Assembly (NCBI RefSeq): GCF_003515075.1
Contig: NZ_QWLV01000001.1
Span: 943,185-980,120, forward strand
Length of the DNA stretch: 36,936 bases
Reading direction: 5' to 3'
From: Sphingomonas gilva
Lineage (GTDB): Bacteria > Pseudomonadota > Alphaproteobacteria > Sphingomonadales > Sphingomonadaceae
The notes under the pieces were generated by a model. That model worked only from the letters and a program-made list of their open reading frames with translations. It did no database searches and was not told the origin of the DNA. The translations under genes were made by a program, and so were the position numbers. Each line of letters begins with the position of its first letter. The first letter of the stretch is position 1. Shown piece by piece: positions 16,077 through 24,685 of the stretch.

Positions 16077-17267
16077 ATGCCGATCACCCCCCTGATGCCC
16101 GTCTATCCCCGCTGCGGGGTGCGGCCGGTGCGAGGCGAGGGGGTCTGGCTGATCGGCGAGAAGGGCGAGCGCTATCTCGATTTCGCCAGCGGCATCGCGG
16201 TCAACCTGCTCGGCCACGGCCATCCGCACCTGACCAAGGCGATCCAGGACCAGGCGGCGACGCTGATGCACGTCAGCAATCTCTACGGTTCGCCGCAGGG
16301 GGAAGCCTTTGCTCAGCGGCTGGTCGACGCGACCTTCGCCGACACGGTGTTCTTCACCAATTCGGGCGCCGAGGCGGTCGAGTGCGCGATCAAGACCGCG
16401 CGGCGCTATCACTTCGCCAACGGCAACCCGGAACGGCACACGCTGATCACCTTCGACACCGCGTTCCACGGCCGCACCATCGGCACGATCTCTGCGACCA
16501 ACCAGGCCAAGCTGCGCGACGGGTTCGAGCCGCTGCTGCCGGGGTTCAAATACGCCAATTTCAACGATCTGGAAGGCGCGCTGGCGCTGATCGACGACAA
16601 TAGCGCCGGCTTCCTGGTCGAGCCGATCCAGGGCGAGGGCGGCATCCGCCCGGCGACGCAGGAATTCCTCCAGGGCCTGCGCAAGGCATGCGACGAGCGC
16701 GGCCTGCTGCTGGTGCTCGACGAGGTGCAGTCGGGCGTCGCGCGCACGGGCAAGCTCTACGCGCACGAGCATTATGGCATCGTGCCCGACATCATGGCGA
16801 CCGCCAAGGGCATCGGCGGCGGCTTCCCCTTGGGCGCGTGCCTCGCCACCGAGGAAGCGGCCAAGGGCATGGTGATCGGCACGCACGGCTCGACCTATGG
16901 CGGCAATCCGCTGGCGATGGCCGCCGGCATGGCGGTGTTCGACGTGATCGAGGAGCCGGGCTTCCTCGAGAATGTCGAGCGGATGGGCGACCGGCTGCGC
17001 CAGAGCCTGGAGCAGCTGATCCCCAACCACGACCATCTGTTCGACAGCGTGCGCGGCAAGGGGCTGATGCTGGGCCTGAAGCTCAAGAGCGACAGCCGCC
17101 GCTTCGTGGCGCACGCGCGCGACAATCACGGGCTGCTGCTGGTCGCCGCGGGCGAGAATGTCGTCCGCGTCCTGCCGCCGCTCAATATCGAGGAGGGCGA
17201 CGTCGCGACCTTCATCGAGAAGCTGTCCGACGCCGCGCGGGTCTATGTGCCTGCGAGCGACGATTGA
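16077..17267 (+). CDS. argD: Acetylornithine/succinyldiaminopimelate aminotransferase
   Basis: A PLP-dependent class III aminotransferase that converts N-acetylglutamate semialdehyde to N-acetylornithine in arginine synthesis and often also serves lysine/diaminopimelate synthesis. The 396-residue protein has MPVYPRCGVRPVRGEG at the substrate-facing N-terminus. It also has the family motifs FFTNSGAEAVECAIKTARRY, FDTAFHGRT and VLDEVQSGVARTGK, with Schiff-base lysine K244 in ATAKGIGGGFPLGA and STYGGNPLAMAAG after it. An AAGGAG ribosome binding site precedes ATG 16077. It is followed by argF 145 bases later, a common argD-argF pairing, but a repeat element separates them. Confidence 0.97.
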   Translation: MPITPLMPVYPRCGVRPVRGEGVWLIGEKGERYLDFASGIAVNLLGHGHPHLTKAIQDQAATLMHVSNLYGSPQGEAFAQRLVDATFADTVFFTNSGAEAVECAIKTARRYHFANGNPERHTLITFDTAFHGRTIGTISATNQAKLRDGFEPLLPGFKYANFNDLEGALALIDDNSAGFLVEPIQGEGGIRPATQEFLQGLRKACDERGLLLVLDEVQSGVARTGKLYAHEHYGIVPDIMATAKGIGGGFPLGACLATEEAAKGMVIGTHGSTYGGNPLAMAAGMAVFDVIEEPGFLENVERMGDRLRQSLEQLIPNHDHLFDSVRGKGLMLGLKLKSDSRRFVAHARDNHGLLLVAAGENVVRVLPPLNIEEGDVATFIEKLSDAARVYVPASDD

Positions 17268-17273
17268 TCAATT

Positions 17274-17406
17274 CCTCCCCCGCGTAGCGGGGGAGAGGGA
17301 CCGCGCGAAGCGCGGTGGAGGGGGAATGCGGCAAGCGGTGCGCTCGGGGTTTTCCCCCTACACCAGCCTGCGGCTGGTCCCCCTCCCCCGCTGAAGCGAG
17401 GGAGGA
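17274..17406. repeat. Second REPIN-like family: four hairpins between argD and argF
   Basis: Two inverted arms, each built from two hairpins, fill the argD-argF spacer. The left arm has stem CTCCCCCGC/GCGGGGGAG (17275-17295) and stem ACCGCGC/GCGCGGT (17300-17316). The right arm mirrors it with stem ACCAGCC/GGCTGGT (17362-17378) and a degenerate CTCCCCCGC-type hairpin ending in GAGGGAGGA. The arm order and sequence match when one is reverse-complemented, so this is an inverted REP pair of a family distinct from the ~90-bp copies. The argF ribosome binding site (GGAGGA, 17401-17406) lies inside the outermost arm. Confidence 0.85.
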
Positions 17407-17412
17407 TTTAGA

Positions 17413-18330
<918 letters not shown>

Positions 18331-18353
18331 AGCGGCAGTTGACGCGACAAATC

Positions 18354-18444
18354 CGTCGCCCCTGCGCAGGCAGGGGCCGCTAGCGGCATAGGTGACGCCG
18401 GATGTGCCACAAACCCGGCGGCCCCTGCCTTCGCAGGGGCGACG
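18354..18444 (-). repeat. REPIN-like element, copy 2
   Basis: Inverted arms CGTCGCCCCTGCGCAGGCAG and CTGCCTTCGCAGGGGCGACG enclose a centre containing TGTGCCACAAACCC, so this copy is reversed relative to copy 1. It lies between argF (stop 18330) and hslO (start 18491) and may insulate the two transcripts. Confidence 0.88.
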
Positions 18445-18490
18445 GGCCGGGAGATTTGGTTTCAGTCCTCCGCGCACCTATCTGGCGCCG

Positions 18491-19393
18491 ATGACCACCG
18501 AACCCACCATCACCGATCTCGACCGCACCATCGGCTTCACCATTCCCGCCCGGCATGCGCGCGGGCGGATGGTGCGGCTGGGGCCGGTGCTCGACCAGGT
18601 GCTCGCCGCGCACGCCTATCCGCCGCCGATCGAGAAGCTGCTCGCCGAGGCGCTGACGCTCGCCGCGCTGATCGGGTCGACCCTCAAGGACGCCGGCGGC
18701 CAGCTGACCCTGCAGACCCAGGGCGAGGCGGGCATCGTCAGCCTGCTCGTCTGCGACTATCGCGGCGGGCAGCTGCGCGGCTATGTCCAGTTCGACGCCG
18801 AGCGGCTGGCCGAGGCGGGCGCCGATCCCAGCCTGTTCGCGCTGTTCGGCCAGGGCTATCTCGCGATCACCTTCGATCAGGCGAAGACCGGCGAGCGCTA
18901 TCAGGGCATCGTCCCGCTCGACGGCGACAGCCTGGCCGAGGCGGCGCAGGGCTATTTCTTCCAGTCCGAGCAGATCCCGACGCTGATCCGCCTCGGCATG
19001 CGCAAGCAGGGCGAGCGCTGCGTCGCCGGCGGCCTGTTCGTCCAGCACCTGCCCGAAGGCGAGGACGGGCGCGAGCGGCTGCACACCCGGCTCGATCACC
19101 CGGAATGGGAGAATGTCGCCGCGCTCGCCGCCACGATGGGCGCCGACGAACTGGCCGATCCGGCGCTGACGCTGGAGGAGCTGGTCTGGCGCCTGTTCAA
19201 TGAGGAGGAGGAGGTCCGCCTGCTCGCGGGCATCCCCCTCGTCAAGGGCTGCCGCTGCGACGCCGACTATATCGCGTCGGTCCTCGCCAAGTTCACGCCC
19301 GAGCAGCAGGCCGAGATGGCCGATGACGACGGCGTCATCCGCGTCGATTGCGCCTTTTGCGCGCAGAGCTTTCCGGTCCCGATCGCCGCCTGA
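18491..19393 (+). CDS. hslO: Redox-regulated molecular chaperone Hsp33
   Basis: Hsp33 is a cytoplasmic holdase activated by oxidative unfolding. ATG 18491 is preferred because the sequence upstream in the same frame is the repeat element. The 300-residue protein has the N-terminal substrate-binding core with GRMVRLGPVLDQVL and TLQTQGEAGIVSLLVCDYRG. The C-terminal redox switch has four zinc-binding cysteines: C254-x-C256 and C287-x2-C290. This is the full CxC/CxxC pattern, so redox activation should be intact. The TGA stop (19391-19393) directly abuts the 310-bp inverted-repeat element, and the same trinucleotide follows its far end. Confidence 0.96.
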   Translation: MTTEPTITDLDRTIGFTIPARHARGRMVRLGPVLDQVLAAHAYPPPIEKLLAEALTLAALIGSTLKDAGGQLTLQTQGEAGIVSLLVCDYRGGQLRGYVQFDAERLAEAGADPSLFALFGQGYLAITFDQAKTGERYQGIVPLDGDSLAEAAQGYFFQSEQIPTLIRLGMRKQGERCVAGGLFVQHLPEGEDGRERLHTRLDHPEWENVAALAATMGADELADPALTLEELVWRLFNEEEEVRLLAGIPLVKGCRCDADYIASVLAKFTPEQQAEMADDDGVIRVDCAFCAQSFPVPIAA

Positions 19394-19703
19394 GAGCGGG
19401 TTGTGACTATATGGAGGCATCGGGACGGAGCCGATTTTGGCGCACAGGTAGGAGCAAGGAGGAAGCGATGCCGAAGCATCGTGACCGACGCGCGGCCGGG
19501 CCCCCGCAAAGTAGTACTTTGCGGGGAGCCCCGACGCCGCTGTGCGCCAAAAGCGGCCCGCCCCGGAGGGGTCGCCCGTGGAAGCCCGCCGGATGTGCAG
19601 GTGGAACGATGCCCCGCATCGTTCCAGCCGTGTCCGGGGGACAAGGCGACCCGCACACCTTCCACGGGCGATCACGATGCCTCCATATGGTCACAACCCG
19701 CTC
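19394..19703. mobile_element. 310-bp inverted-repeat element with nested palindromes (MITE-like)
   Basis: The ends are a ~30-bp inverted repeat with one mismatch (GAGCGGGTTGTGAC then T or C then ATATGGAGGCATCG; right arm 19675-19704). A TGA trinucleotide sits on each side (19391-19393 and 19704-19706), a possible 3-bp target duplication. Inside are two further nested arms. Stem A is TTTTGGCGCACAG (19435-19447) paired with 19540-19552, enclosing the hairpin CGATGC/GCATCG (19466-19481) and the 25-bp palindrome 19502-19526. Stem B is CGCCCGTGGAAG (19573-19584) paired with 19659-19670, enclosing an 11-bp-stem, three-base-loop hairpin (19602-19626). No convincing coding frame is present. It could be a non-autonomous mobile element or encode a highly structured RNA. 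Confidence 0.8.
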
Positions 19704-19823
19704 TGACTGTGGTCGTCGGGCGATGACTCCGTCTTTTCGCATATACAATTGCGCTTGCGTAACGGGATAGCGTCACCATCTGGCTGATTGCGATCCATGG
19801 GGGAGCGCGACGGGGATCGGACG

Positions 19824-20243
19824 ATGGGCATAGGGCTCGGCATAAGGCTGGTGGCGTTCGCGGCGGCGATGGGCGCGGGGGCGATGCTTCCGGCGCAGGC
19901 CGCGCGCGCGCCGACGCTCGCCGCCTTCGCGGCGGTCGAGAACGGCCCGTGGGAACTGCACGAGATCGGCAACCGCCGCGCGCCGCGCCTCTGCGTGCCC
20001 GAGACGGCCGAGATGCTCCAGATCCGTCACCGGCGCGGCGCGGGCTGCTCGCGCTTCGTCATCGCCAACGAGCCGCGCACCGCGACGGTCCATTATACCT
20101 GCCCGGGCGCGGGACATGGCCGCACCACGGTGACGGTGGAGACCCCGCGCGTCGTGCGTGTCGAGACGCAGGGCATCGCCGGCGGGCAGCCTTTCAACCT
20201 CGAGCTGGAGGCGCGGCGCGTGGCGGGTTGCGCGGTGCGTTAA
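19824..20243 (+). CDS. Small secreted protein (DUF3617-like)
   Basis: A 139-residue exported protein of unknown function. ATG 19824 is chosen because GGGGATCGG precedes it and it opens a signal peptide (about 1-29, ending PAQAARA). In-frame TTG 19788 and ATG 19797 would add charged residues ahead of it. The mature part reads GPWELHEIGNRRAPRLCVPE, then three further cysteines (GAGCSRF, HYTCPG, VAGCAVR), giving four that could form two disulfides. The pattern WEL...LC...C...C resembles DUF3617 proteins, which are common in sphingomonads; this is a tentative match by eye. It is followed by a strong terminator. Confidence 0.75.
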   Translation: MGIGLGIRLVAFAAAMGAGAMLPAQAARAPTLAAFAAVENGPWELHEIGNRRAPRLCVPETAEMLQIRHRRGAGCSRFVIANEPRTATVHYTCPGAGHGRTTVTVETPRVVRVETQGIAGGQPFNLELEARRVAGCAVR

Positions 20244-20263
20244 GACGAGGTTTACCAAACCCA

Positions 20264-20362
20264 TGCTAAGGAGCGGGCGTGCCTTGTTTTTCGGCACGCT
20301 TTCCTCCCTAATGGGCTAGACAGCCAACCTGGGCCGCCTGTTTCAGGCGGTCCTGTTTTTTT
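20264..20362 (+). ncRNA. Candidate small RNA or structured 3' UTR ahead of queC
   Basis: A hairpin (GCGTGCC 20277-20283, nine-base loop, GGCACGC 20293-20299) is followed by a pyrimidine run TTTCCTCCC, complementary to ribosome binding sites. After a short linker comes a strong intrinsic terminator. Hairpin, CU-rich anti-Shine-Dalgarno segment and terminator is the layout of several alphaproteobacterial sRNA families. The 5' end is not determined and I see no convincing promoter. The alternative is the 3' untranslated region of the preceding gene. Confidence 0.4.
20331..20362 (+). terminator. Intrinsic terminator
   Basis: The stem GGGCCGCCTG/CAGGCGGTCC with loop TTT (20331-20353) is followed by TG and seven T (20356-20362). 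This is one of the strongest terminator signatures in the window. It ends transcription from the small secreted protein gene, or of the candidate sRNA, before queC. Confidence 0.88.
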
Positions 20363-20383
20363 GGTGGGATGCGACCCCAAACT

Positions 20384-20436
20384 CCGTTCGCCCTGAGCCC
20401 GTCGAAGCCTGAGCGACTGCCCTTGGCAGGCAGTCG
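20384..20436. repeat. Extragenic REP-type repeat before queC
   Basis: The segment CCGTTCGCCCTGAGCCCGTC followed by GAAG resembles a widespread extragenic repeat in sphingomonads, and is followed by an 8-bp stem hairpin (CGACTGCC, seven-base loop, GGCAGTCG, 20414-20436). It sits 53 bases before queC. Together with the terminator upstream, this accounts for the 246-base gap 20244-20489. Confidence 0.6.
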
Positions 20437-20489
20437 AGGGGGGCGTACGGCAGTTGCGGGCGCGCCGGGCTGCGCGTAGGGCGCGCGCC

Positions 20490-21179
20490 ATGACCGAAAC
20501 CCAGCCTCTCGCCGTCGTCCTTCTTTCCGGCGGGCTCGATTCGATGACCGCCGCGGCACTTGCGCGCGCGCAGGGTTACCGGCTGCTGGCGCTGTCGGTC
20601 GACTATAACCAGCGCCACAGGCTGGAACTCGCCGCCGCGCGGCGCATCGCGAATGCTCTCGGCGCAGAGCGCCATGTCGTGCTGCCGCTCGACCTCACCG
20701 CGTTCGGCGGTTCGGCGCTGACCGCCGACATCGCCGTGCCGAAAAGCGGCGTGGGGGAGGACATTCCGGTCACCTATGTGCCCGCGCGCAACACCATCTT
20801 CCTGAGCCTCGCGCTCGGCTGGGCGGAGGCGGCGGGCGCGCGCGACCTGTTCATCGGGGTCAACGCGCTCGATTATTCGGGCTATCCCGATTGCCGCCCC
20901 GAATTCATCGCCGCGTTCGAGGGCCTGGCCGAGCTCGCCACCAAGGCGGGGGTCGAGGGCCATCCCTTCCGCATCCACGCGCCCTTGCAGCACATGACCA
21001 AGGCCGAGATCGCCGCAGAGGCCGCGCGGCTGGGCATCGACGCCGGGCTCAGCTGGTCGTGCTACGATCCGACCGCCGAGGGCCTGCATTGCGGCCTGTG
21101 CGACAGCTGCCGCCTGAGGATGAAGGGCTTCGCCGAGGCCGGGCTGGCCGATCCCACGCAATATGCGGTCATTCCATGA
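20490..21179 (+). CDS. queC: 7-cyano-7-deazaguanine synthase QueC
   Basis: QueC converts 7-carboxy-7-deazaguanine to preQ0 using ATP and ammonia, a step of queuosine tRNA modification. The 229-residue protein carries the PP-loop SGGLDS (13-18), the family segment SVDYNQRH, the substrate motif [17 protein letters not shown], and a C-terminal zinc site C191, C201, C204, C207 ([10 protein letters not shown]). ATG 20490 follows the repeat. An upstream in-frame start would add a basic non-family leader. The stop overlaps the queE start by four bases (ATGA), so both are made together. Confidence 0.97.
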   Translation: MTETQPLAVVLLSGGLDSMTAAALARAQGYRLLALSVDYNQRHRLELAAARRIANALGAERHVVLPLDLTAFGGSALTADIAVPKSGVGEDIPVTYVPARNTIFLSLALGWAEAAGARDLFIGVNALDYSGYPDCRPEFIAAFEGLAELATKAGVEGHPFRIHAPLQHMTKAEIAAEAARLGIDAGLSWSCYDPTAEGLHCGLCDSCRLRMKGFAEAGLADPTQYAVIP

Positions 21180-21811
21180 GCTACGCGGTCAAGGAGATGT
21201 TCCTGACGTTGCAGGGCGAGGGCGCCAATGCCGGCCGCCGCGCGGTGTTCGTCCGCTTCGCCGGCTGCAACCTGTGGACCGGGCGCGAGAAGGACCGGGC
21301 GGGCGCGGTGTGCAGGTTCTGCGACACCGATTTCGTCGGCACCGACGGGGTGGGCGGCGGGCGCTTCGCCGATGGCGCGGCATTGGCGGAGGCGGTCGCG
21401 GGGCATTGGGGCGAGGGGCGGGAGCGGCGCTTCTGCGTCCTTACCGGCGGCGAGCCGATGCTGCAGGTCGACGATGCGGTCGTCGACGCGCTGCACGTGC
21501 AAGGCTTCGAGATCGCGATCGAGACCAACGGCACCATCCCGGTCCATCCCGGCATCGATTGGGTCTGCGTCAGCCCCAAGGCGGGCAGCGAGGTCGTCCA
21601 GCGATCGGGCGACGAGCTGAAGCTGGTGTGGCCGCAGGCGGGCAGCGACCCCGATCTCTACGAGGGCTGGGCCTTCACCCACCGGCTGATCCAGCCGATG
21701 GACGAAACGGGGCGGCATGCGGAAAACCTGCAGGCCGCGGTCGATTTCGCGCTCGCGCGGCCCAAATGGCGGCTGTCGCTCCAGACGCACAAGTTCCTGG
21801 GGCTGCGATAA
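21176..21811 (+). CDS. queE: 7-carboxy-7-deazaguanine synthase QueE
   Basis: QueE is a radical SAM enzyme that rearranges 6-carboxytetrahydropterin to 7-carboxy-7-deazaguanine, the step before QueC. The 211-residue product starts [20 protein letters not shown] and has the unusual cluster motif C31-x14-C46-x2-C49 ([10 protein letters not shown]...CRFCDTDF), typical of the proteobacterial branch rather than the standard CX3CX2C. It also has [11 protein letters not shown] and SPKAGSEV. It overlaps queC and ends four bases before REPIN copy 3. The other pathway genes (queD, folE) are not in the window. Confidence 0.97.
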   Translation: MSYAVKEMFLTLQGEGANAGRRAVFVRFAGCNLWTGREKDRAGAVCRFCDTDFVGTDGVGGGRFADGAALAEAVAGHWGEGRERRFCVLTGGEPMLQVDDAVVDALHVQGFEIAIETNGTIPVHPGIDWVCVSPKAGSEVVQRSGDELKLVWPQAGSDPDLYEGWAFTHRLIQPMDETGRHAENLQAAVDFALARPKWRLSLQTHKFLGLR

Positions 21812-21815
21812 AGTC

Positions 21816-21906
21816 CGTCGCCCCTGCGCAGGCAGGGGCCGCAGTCGGCATACACGGCGACGAGTATGCCAGAAACCCAGCGGCCCCTGCCTCCGCAGGG
21901 GCGACG
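21816..21906 (-). repeat. REPIN-like element, copy 3
   Basis: Arms CGTCGCCCCTGCGCAGGCAG and CTGCCTCCGCAGGGGCGACG flank a diverged centre (ATGCCAGAAACCC in place of TGTGCCACAAACCC), in reversed orientation. It fits exactly between the convergent stops of queE (21811) and the hypothetical gene (21910), four and three bases from each, as if acting as a shared 3'-end structure. Confidence 0.86.
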
Positions 21907-21909
21907 TCC

Positions 21910-22581
21910 TCAATCGTCCGGGTTGCAGCGCTTGCGCCATTGGCCCTTCTTGTCCCAGCAGCGATCGTCGAGATTGGGGACGGGCAGGCGGCCCTGGCCC
22001 GGCGGCAGCCAGGGATTATAGGCGATCGGCTCGCGGGTGTAGACCAGGCTGCCGCGCAGCTCGCGCATGCGGTTGATCGCGACGTTGGTAAGGGCCCCGC
22101 GGGGCGCCCAGATCGCGTCCTGGCCGACGTCGCTCGCCATCGAGCAGAAGGTGCGCTGCGCGCCGACGACGGAGAAGCCCTGATAGGTCTTGGTGCCGTA
22201 CTGATCGAGCAGCGTCTGCGCTTCCTTCTTGGTCTTGGCGGTGCGCTGGAAATATTCGGTCAGCGTCTCGAACGAGGCCGCGAGCTCGTCGCGGTGGTTG
22301 TTGAGCATCGCATTGTAGTTGCTGAGCGTCAGCAGGGTCGGCTCGAACTGGCATTGCAGCGCGGCGACGTTCAGCCCCGAACGGAGGTTCCACAGCAGCG
22401 CCGCGCGCTGCTCCTCGGGCGTGGCGCCGGGCAGCGGCAGCATGATGCCCGGTTCGGACCCGCTCACCGGGCCGCTGGCGAACTTCGGCGGATTGAGGAA
22501 GAACTGCGCGGAAGCCGGAGCCGCGCCCGCCAGCATCGCGCCCGCAAAGGCCAGGAAATACGCTTTACGCCTGATCGACAT
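21910..22581 (-). CDS. Exported protein of unknown function
   Basis: I do not recognise the family. ATG 22581 is chosen because it opens a signal peptide (MSIRRKAYFLAFAGAMLAG to PASAQ, about 1-26) after a GAGAGGTG ribosome binding site. An in-frame start at 22608 would add nine residues. The 223-residue product has a mostly helical middle (LLWNLRSGLNVAALQCQFEP, LSNYNAMLNNHRDELAASFE, YFQRTAKTKKEAQTLLDQYG) and a Pro-rich C-terminus ending CWDKKGQWRKRCNPDD. Four Cys in the mature part could pair. It is probably periplasmic. The gene is convergent with queE. Confidence 0.8.
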   Translation of the reverse strand: MSIRRKAYFLAFAGAMLAGAAPASAQFFLNPPKFASGPVSGSEPGIMLPLPGATPEEQRAALLWNLRSGLNVAALQCQFEPTLLTLSNYNAMLNNHRDELAASFETLTEYFQRTAKTKKEAQTLLDQYGTKTYQGFSVVGAQRTFCSMASDVGQDAIWAPRGALTNVAINRMRELRGSLVYTREPIAYNPWLPPGQGRLPVPNLDDRCWDKKGQWRKRCNPDD

Positions 22582-22683
22582 CGAACACCTCTCGCCCCCC
22601 GGGCGCATGGTTAAGAGCTTTCGACTCGCCGTCCAACCCTTTTCCGCGCGAATTGCGGCGAGGCGAATCCGGGGGACGAATCG

Positions 22684-22714
22684 AAAGGGGCCGCCCGGTC
22701 GCCCGGACGGCCCC
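22684..22714 (-). terminator. Intrinsic terminator for the Met-rich lipoprotein gene
   Basis: Read on the minus strand, an extended GC hairpin (outer stem GGGGCCG/CGGCCCC, inner CCGG/CCGG) is followed by TTTCGATT. It starts 28 bases after the stop of the gene at 22742. The T-tract is short but correctly placed. Confidence 0.6.
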
Positions 22715-22741
22715 GATCATGTCACAATCGCAATCGCGAGA

Positions 22742-23011
22742 TTACATCGCGTTGGTCATGGTGTCGTTGGCCATCATGTCGTTCGACATCATCGTGTCGT
22801 TCGCCATCATGCCGTCATTGGCCATCGCGCCGTCGACCGAGGTCATGTTGTCCGTCATGGTGCCGTCCATCGGCTCCATGGCGTTCATGTCGGTGACCAT
22901 CGTGTTGTCGACGCTGGTGTCGGCCGGAGTGCTCTCGCCGCAAGCGGAGACGAGCAGGGCGGCGCCGGCGATCATCGAGCCGGTCACGACCTTGGAAAGG
23001 ATTGCACGCAT
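22742..23011 (-). CDS. Small methionine-rich lipoprotein
   Basis: An 89-residue lipoprotein. ATG 23011 follows GGGAG and opens a lipoprotein signal with C24 (AALLVSAC). The mature C-terminus is built from Met/Asn/Asp/Thr repeats (NDGMM, NDTMM, SNDMM, NDTMTNAM) with 15 Met in about the last 54 residues and no Cys or His beyond the lipidated Cys. Met-rich periplasmic segments in other families bind Cu(I)/Ag(I) or act as oxidant sinks, but no family assignment is possible and low-complexity drift is an alternative. The DNA carries matching imperfect direct repeats (22755-22830). It is transcribed alone and has its own terminator. Confidence 0.78.
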   Translation of the reverse strand: MRAILSKVVTGSMIAGAALLVSACGESTPADTSVDNTMVTDMNAMEPMDGTMTDNMTSVDGAMANDGMMANDTMMSNDMMANDTMTNAM

Positions 23012-23111
23012 TTGAAGCTCCCTAATAGAGTGATCCGGGTAGCCTTTTGACCTTAATACCCAAACCGGACTAGACATTAGTCACAAATTCGCCGCCCCTC
23101 AAGCTTGCATT

Positions 23112-23759
23112 TCAGCGAGAGGCGGCGAGCGAGGCGATGAACGCCGGGAACCCCAACGCAAGCGCTGCGTCAAAGGTTGCCATGTTAACGCTTTTTCCGA
23201 GTGCGGAGAGGCTGGTGACGGGGAACTCAGGCAGTCCGCACGGCACGATTCCGCCGAAATGGGACAGATCGGGCGCGATGTTCACCGAAAAGCCGTGGAG
23301 CGTCACCCAGCGCCGCACGCGCACGCCGATCGCGCCGATCTTGGCCTCCTGCCCGCCCGCGCGGGTCCACAGCCCGACGCGGCCGGGGACCGCATAGCAA
23401 TCGATCCCCAGCCGCCCCAGCGTCGCCGCCATCCAGCCTTCGAGCGCATGGACGAAGGCGCGGACGTCGCGGCCGCGCTCGCCCAGGTCGAGCATCAGAT
23501 AGCCGACGCGCTGGCCCGGCCCATGATAGGTGTGCCGCCCGCCGCGCCCCGATCTGAACACCGGAAAGCGCGGATCGAGCAGCTCGGCGGCGTCCGCGCT
23601 GGTGCCGGCGGTGTAGAGCGGCGGATGCTCGACCAGCCACACCAGCTCGCGCGCGCGGCCTTCGTGGATCGCCGCGGCGCGCGCCTCCATCGCCGCCACC
23701 GCCTCGTCATAGCCGGTCAGGCCGGGCTCGACCCGCCATTCGATATCGTCATGCTCCAT
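23112..23759 (-). CDS. lipB: Octanoyl-[acyl-carrier-protein]:protein N-octanoyltransferase LipB
   Basis: LipB transfers octanoate from acyl carrier protein to lipoyl-domain lysines, the first step of lipoate cofactor assembly. The 215-residue protein (ATG 23759) has [12 protein letters not shown] (71-82), catalytic lysine K140 in [21 protein letters not shown], and catalytic cysteine C174 in GIVPCGL. An in-frame upstream start at 23840 would add 27 residues lacking similarity to the family. The gene is monocistronic and divergent from the membrane protein at 23864. lipA is not in the window. Confidence 0.96.
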   Translation of the reverse strand: MEHDDIEWRVEPGLTGYDEAVAAMEARAAAIHEGRARELVWLVEHPPLYTAGTSADAAELLDPRFPVFRSGRGGRHTYHGPGQRVGYLMLDLGERGRDVRAFVHALEGWMAATLGRLGIDCYAVPGRVGLWTRAGGQEAKIGAIGVRVRRWVTLHGFSVNIAPDLSHFGGIVPCGLPEFPVTSLSALGKSVNMATFDAALALGFPAFIASLAASR

Positions 23760-23863
23760 CGCCCGCGCGATGTGCGGTCTCCGTCCGCGCCGATCAAGCA
23801 CTGTCGCAACGGGGCGCGTTTCGCTAATCGGGTGCGGCACGACGATCGACGACGGGGAACAGC

Positions 23864-24685
23864 ATGATCAGAATGAGCAATATCTGGGATCGGACGACAG
23901 CGTTCATCGGCGCCCATCGCCGCGACCTGACGGTGATCGCGCTGCTCGGCATCGCGTTGCCGTCCGCCGCGTCCGCGATCGTCGAGCCGCTGGGCGCCGC
24001 GTCCGATCAGACCACGCGGGTGATGGTCACGATCATCGGCATCGCGGCGATATTGATGACGATGTGGGGGCAATTGGGGCTGACCGCGATGACGCTGGCC
24101 GACGGCGGCGGCGTCGGACGCGCCATGGCGACGGCGTCCGCCCGCTTCCTGCCGCTGCTCGGCGCGGTCATTCCGCTTGGCCTGGGGCTGGTGCTGCTGG
24201 GCCTGCCGATCTTCCTCATCCTGGCCGCGGCGGGGGTCGATTTCAGCCAGATGTCGACGCCCGGATACACGCCGCCGGTCAGCCCGGCGACCGGGCTGCT
24301 CCTGTTCGTCTATCTCGTGATCCTGCTGCCCGTGGTGCTGGTGCTCGCGGCGCGCATGCTGCTGGTCAATCCCGCGGTGATCGGCGACCGGCTGTCCTTC
24401 GGCGCGATCGCGCGCAGCTGGAACCTGACGCGCGGGCTGACCTTCAAGCTGATCGGCGTGCTGCTGCTCTATGTCGTGATCGTCGTCGTCGCGATGCTTG
24501 CGACTCAAACGGTGGTCGGCGTCATCACCCGGCTGCTGTTTTCCGCCGAGGGGCCGGTGAACGCCTCGACCGTGATCACGGCGATCGCGGTGGCGCTGGT
24601 GACGACGCTGTTCTCGGTGCTGTCGACGGTGTTCGTCGCCAAGCTCTACCGGGCGGTCGTCGGCGCGGAGAGCAGCGGCACCTGA
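23864..24685 (+). CDS. Multi-pass membrane protein (GPDPase membrane-domain-like)
   Basis: A 273-residue integral membrane protein without a catalytic motif. Six or so hydrophobic segments are visible at about 22-42, 50-70, 92-122, 143-168, 195-222 and 235-262, with [20 protein letters not shown] between the fourth and fifth. That segment resembles the amphipathic helix seen in YciC-like and glycerophosphodiester phosphodiesterase membrane-domain proteins. The start is ATG 23864 after GGGGA; ATG 23873 is also possible. Its 3' end overlaps the convergent GNAT gene by 40 bases. The function is unknown. Confidence 0.8.
   Translation: MIRMSNIWDRTTAFIGAHRRDLTVIALLGIALPSAASAIVEPLGAASDQTTRVMVTIIGIAAILMTMWGQLGLTAMTLADGGGVGRAMATASARFLPLLGAVIPLGLGLVLLGLPIFLILAAAGVDFSQMSTPGYTPPVSPATGLLLFVYLVILLPVVLVLAARMLLVNPAVIGDRLSFGAIARSWNLTRGLTFKLIGVLLLYVVIVVVAMLATQTVVGVITRLLFSAEGPVNASTVITAIAVALVTTLFSVLSTVFVAKLYRAVVGAESSGT

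Noticed and set aside
20244..20489. preQ1 riboswitch ahead of queC
   Set aside because: The compact pseudoknot signature is absent; the hairpins belong to a terminator and a repeat, and the terminator ends well before queC.
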